The notes under the pieces: model-generated
Database searches by the model: none
Seen by the model: only the letters and a program-made list of their open reading frames with translations
What the model was told of the DNA's origin: nothing
Assembly (NCBI GenBank): GCA_051955985.1
Contig: JBQCGD010000101.1
Location: forward strand, 62,001 to 126,000
Length of the DNA stretch: 64,000 nucleotides
Direction: 5' to 3'
Origin: DATKPA01 sp051955985
GTDB lineage: Bacteria > Planctomycetota > Phycisphaerae > WQYP01
Shown: in pieces, positions 61,429-64,000 of the stretch
Layout of the letters: each line of letters begins with the position of its first letter
How positions within the stretch are numbered: position 1 is the stretch's first letter
Program-made: the position numbers and the translations under genes

Positions 61429-64000
61429 ATGAACGCCATCCAACGCAACACACGCAAAAACCGCCGCCGCAATTCCCCCACCCACATCGAACCCCTCGAA
61501 CAACGCACCTATCGCTCCGTCGCCGCACTCGCACTCCCCGGCGTCCTCACCGTCCGTGGCGACGTCCAGAACAACACCATCGTCGTCAGCCGCGATCCCG
61601 CCGGCAAAATTCTCGTCAACGGTGGCGCCGTCAAAATCGTCGGCTTCACCCCCACCGTCGCCAATACCAAGCTCATCCTCCTCTTCGGCGCCGACGGCAA
61701 CGACACCCTCTCCCTCGATGAAGCCAACGGCGCCCTCCCTGTCGCCGAACTCTTCGGCGGCAACGGAAACGACCTCCTCACCGGCGGCTCCTCCAACGAC
61801 CTCCTCTTTGGCCAGGCCGGCAACGACACCCTCCTCGGCAAGGGCGGCAACGACCTCCTCTTCGGCGGCGCAGGCGACGATTCCCTCACCGGCGGAGCCG
61901 GCAACGACCAGGTCTTCGGCGAAGCCAACAACGATACCCTCATCTGGAACCCCGGCGACGCCACCGACCTCAACGAAGGCGGCGACGGCATCGACACCAT
62001 CCAGGTCAACGGCGGCAACGGCGCCGAAACCTTCACCGCCACCCCCAACGGCTCCCGCGTCCGCTTCGACCGCACCACCCCCGCCCCCTTCTCCCTCGAC
62101 ATCGGCTCCTCCGAAAACCTCGTCGTTAACATGAACGGCGGCGATGACACCTTCACCGGCAGCAATGGCCTCTCCACACTCATCAACCTCACCGTCGATG
62201 GCGGTACCGGCAACGACACCATCACCGGCGGCGACGGCAACGACCTCCTCCTCGGCGGCGATGGCAATGACCTCCTCGTCGGCGGCCGCGGCAACGACAC
62301 CATGCTCGCCGGCGCCAATGACGACACCTTCGTCTGGAACCCCGGCGACGGCTCCGACACCCTCGAAGGCCAGGCCGGCAACGACACCCTCCAGTTCAAC
62401 GGCGCCAACATCAACGAAAAAATCGACATCTCCGCCAATGGCTCCCGCGTCCGCTTCACCCGCGACGTCGCCGCCATCACCATGGATGCCAACGCCACCG
62501 AAAACATCAACTTCAAGGCCCTCGGCGGCGCCGACAGCATCTCCGTCGGCGACCTCACCGGCACCGGCGTCACTGCCCTCAACTTCGACCTCGGCGCTGC
62601 CACCGGCGGTGGCGATGCCGCAGCCGATACCCTCACCCTCAACGGCACCAACTATGCCGACAATGTCCAGGTCTCCGGCGCCGGCACCAGCTACGCCGTC
62701 ACCGGCCTCCCCGCCACCGTCAATGTCGCCAACTCCGAAGGCGCACTCGACAACCTCGTCGTCCAGCTCCAGGCCGGCAACGACACCTTCTCCGCCGCCG
62801 CACTCCCCGCCCTCATCACCCGCCTCACCGTCGATGCCGGCGCAGGCCAGGACATTCTCGTCGGCAGCCAGGGCGACGACCTCCTCCTCGGCGGCGATGA
62901 TGCCGACTCCATCACCGGCGGCCGCGGCAACGACACCGCCCTCATGGGCGCCGGCGACGATACCTTCCTCTGGAACCCCGGCGATGGCTCCGATGTCGTC
63001 GAAGGCCAGGCCGGCACTGACACCCTCGTCTTCAACGGCGCCAACATCAACGAAAACTTCGACCTCTCCGCCAACGGCTCCCGCCTCCGCCTCTCCCGCG
63101 ACGTCGGTGCCGTCGTCATGGACACCAACGCCCTCGAACAGATCAACCTCAACACCCTCGCCGGCGCAGATGCCGTCACCGTCAACGACCTCACCGGCAC
63201 CGGCCTGCAGACCGTCAACCTCAACCTCGGCGCCAGCAACGCCGCGCCCGACGCCGCCACCGACAACGTCATCGTCAACGGCACCGCCGCCGCTGACAAC
63301 GTCGTCGTCGCCAGCTCCGTCTCCGGCGGCGTCAAAATCGGCGGCCTCGCCGCGCGCATCAACATCACCCTCCCCGATCCCACCGACAATCTCACCGTCA
63401 ACAGCCTCGCCGGCGCCGATACCATCGACGCGTCCCTCCTCCAGGCCGGCGCCATGCTCCTCACCGAAAACGGCGGCGATGATGCCGACCTCCTCGTCGG
63501 CTCACAGGGCGATGACACCCTCAACGGCGGCCGCGGCAACGATGTCGCCCTCGGCGGCGCCGGCGACGATACCTTCGTCTGGAACCCCGGCGACGGCTCC
63601 GACACCCTCGAAGGCCAGGCCGGCAACGACACCCTCCAGTTCAACGGCGCCAACATCGCCGAAAATATCAATATCTCCGCCAACGGCTCCCGCGTCCGCT
63701 TCACCCGCGACGTCGCCGCCATCACCATGGACCTCAACGGCACCGAAAACATCAACTTCAAGGCCCTCGGCGGCGCTGATGCCATCACCGTCGGCGACCT
63801 CACCGGTACCGATGTTACCAACGTCAACCTCGACCTCGCCGCCACCGGCGGCGCAGGCGATGGCGCCGCCGATACCGTCACCGTCAACGGCACCGCCGGC
63901 GCCGACACCATCCAACTCGCCGGCGACGCCTCCGGTGTCCAGGTCCTCGGCCTCCAGGCCCAGGTGAACATCACCGGCGCAGAACCCGCCAGCGACCGCC
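61429..64000 (+). CDS. RTX/hemolysin-type calcium-binding repeat protein, 3' partial
   Basis: The frame runs open from ATG 61429 (GAGGACC upstream) to the window end; 857 residues are visible. The N-terminus (NRRRNSPTHIEPLEQRTYRS) is the basic-then-LEQR type leader seen in many large planctomycete surface proteins. RTX nonapeptides (GGNGNDLLTGG, GQAGNDTLLGKGGNDLL) follow at about 100-165. Three long tandem modules of ~207 residues then begin near nt 62.28, 62.93 and 63.53 kb, each with GRGND...DDTFxWNPGDGSD and NGSRxRxxRDVxAxxMD. The modules likely form calcium-stabilised beta-helices separated by adhesin-like beta domains. Opposite-strand and other-frame long ORFs here are artefacts of strong C-ending codon bias. 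Confidence 0.9.
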   Translation, partial: MNAIQRNTRKNRRRNSPTHIEPLEQRTYRSVAALALPGVLTVRGDVQNNTIVVSRDPAGKILVNGGAVKIVGFTPTVANTKLILLFGADGNDTLSLDEANGALPVAELFGGNGNDLLTGGSSNDLLFGQAGNDTLLGKGGNDLLFGGAGDDSLTGGAGNDQVFGEANNDTLIWNPGDATDLNEGGDGIDTIQVNGGNGAETFTATPNGSRVRFDRTTPAPFSLDIGSSENLVVNMNGGDDTFTGSNGLSTLINLTVDGGTGNDTITGGDGNDLLLGGDGNDLLVGGRGNDTMLAGANDDTFVWNPGDGSDTLEGQAGNDTLQFNGANINEKIDISANGSRVRFTRDVAAITMDANATENINFKALGGADSISVGDLTGTGVTALNFDLGAATGGGDAAADTLTLNGTNYADNVQVSGAGTSYAVTGLPATVNVANSEGALDNLVVQLQAGNDTFSAAALPALITRLTVDAGAGQDILVGSQGDDLLLGGDDADSITGGRGNDTALMGAGDDTFLWNPGDGSDVVEGQAGTDTLVFNGANINENFDLSANGSRLRLSRDVGAVVMDTNALEQINLNTLAGADAVTVNDLTGTGLQTVNLNLGASNAAPDAATDNVIVNGTAAADNVVVASSVSGGVKIGGLAARINITLPDPTDNLTVNSLAGADTIDASLLQAGAMLLTENGGDDADLLVGSQGDDTLNGGRGNDVALGGAGDDTFVWNPGDGSDTLEGQAGNDTLQFNGANIAENINISANGSRVRFTRDVAAITMDLNGTENINFKALGGADAITVGDLTGTDVTNVNLDLAATGGAGDGAADTVTVNGTAGADTIQLAGDASGVQVLGLQAQVNITGAEPASDR

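Noticed and set aside
62144..63967. 607-codon Ser/Pro/Thr-rich frame and opposite-strand frames within the RTX gene
   Set aside because: Out-of-frame translations of RTX repeats; the correct frame from 61429 shows clear GGxGNDxL repeats.
1..64000. CRISPR arrays, rRNA operons, complete tRNA genes
   Set aside because: No regularly spaced repeats with unique spacers, no rRNA-like stretches, and only one tRNA 3' fragment were found by eye.

Overview
The window looks like a chromosomal stretch of a Planctomycetota bacterium, probably of the Phycisphaerae. The support is indirect: a secreted RTX-repeat protein with an HIEPLEQR-type N-terminus, a dockerin-like module, a PEP-CTERM protein, an ECF sigma factor coupled to a FecR-LamG membrane protein, and strongly C-ending codons in the apparent host genes (26.3-27.7 kb and 55-64 kb). 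No rRNA or complete tRNA is visible.

Layout. (1) 1-7.5 kb: the 3' end of a giant RHS/YD-repeat protein ending in a JAMM (JAB-like) metalloprotease toxin module, followed by a candidate immunity gene. (2) 7.7-26 kb: a fluoride-response island with three separate fluoride (crcB-motif) riboswitches. A divergent pair sits at 19.34-19.61 kb. The leftward switch heads a nine-ORF operon: a degenerate phosphofructokinase, enolase, a dynamin-like GTPase, an MFS transporter, a 24-residue micro-ORF, a TPR-like protein, two MutS-like ATPases and an unknown protein with a duplicated domain. The rightward switch heads two small 4-TM proteins, a CrcB/Fluc channel and a tandem DUF190 protein. A third switch at 21.9 kb heads a second CrcB, a CLC-F type fluoride/proton antiporter fused to DUF190, a PAP2 phosphatase and a metallophosphoesterase. 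Together these combine fluoride export, replacement of a fluoride-sensitive glycolytic enzyme, and less understood membrane and nucleic-acid-linked ATPases. (3) 26.3-33 kb: a secreted NPP-type phosphodiesterase, a hybrid histidine kinase, a VapBC-like pair, a luciferase-family oxidoreductase and a hypothetical gene.

(4) 33.3-55.0 kb: a plasmid-like mobilizable element. It carries a Rep-like protein, five 21-bp iterons, a repeat-rich partition region, ParA, a small RHH-like partner, a RelB-like antitoxin, an ArdC-primase/polymerase fusion, an EVE-DUF3883 restriction-like enzyme, a MobF relaxase/helicase, three tandem DUF4313-like proteins and a soluble-looking coupling ATPase. No mating-pair genes and no integrase core are visible. 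Its right edge is marked by a tRNA 3'-end fragment and an integrase-tail-like ORF. (5) 55.1-64 kb: host-like genes: FecR-LamG plus sigma factor, a GH18-type protein, a lipoprotein, an M32 carboxypeptidase, and the start of a long RTX protein that runs off the window.
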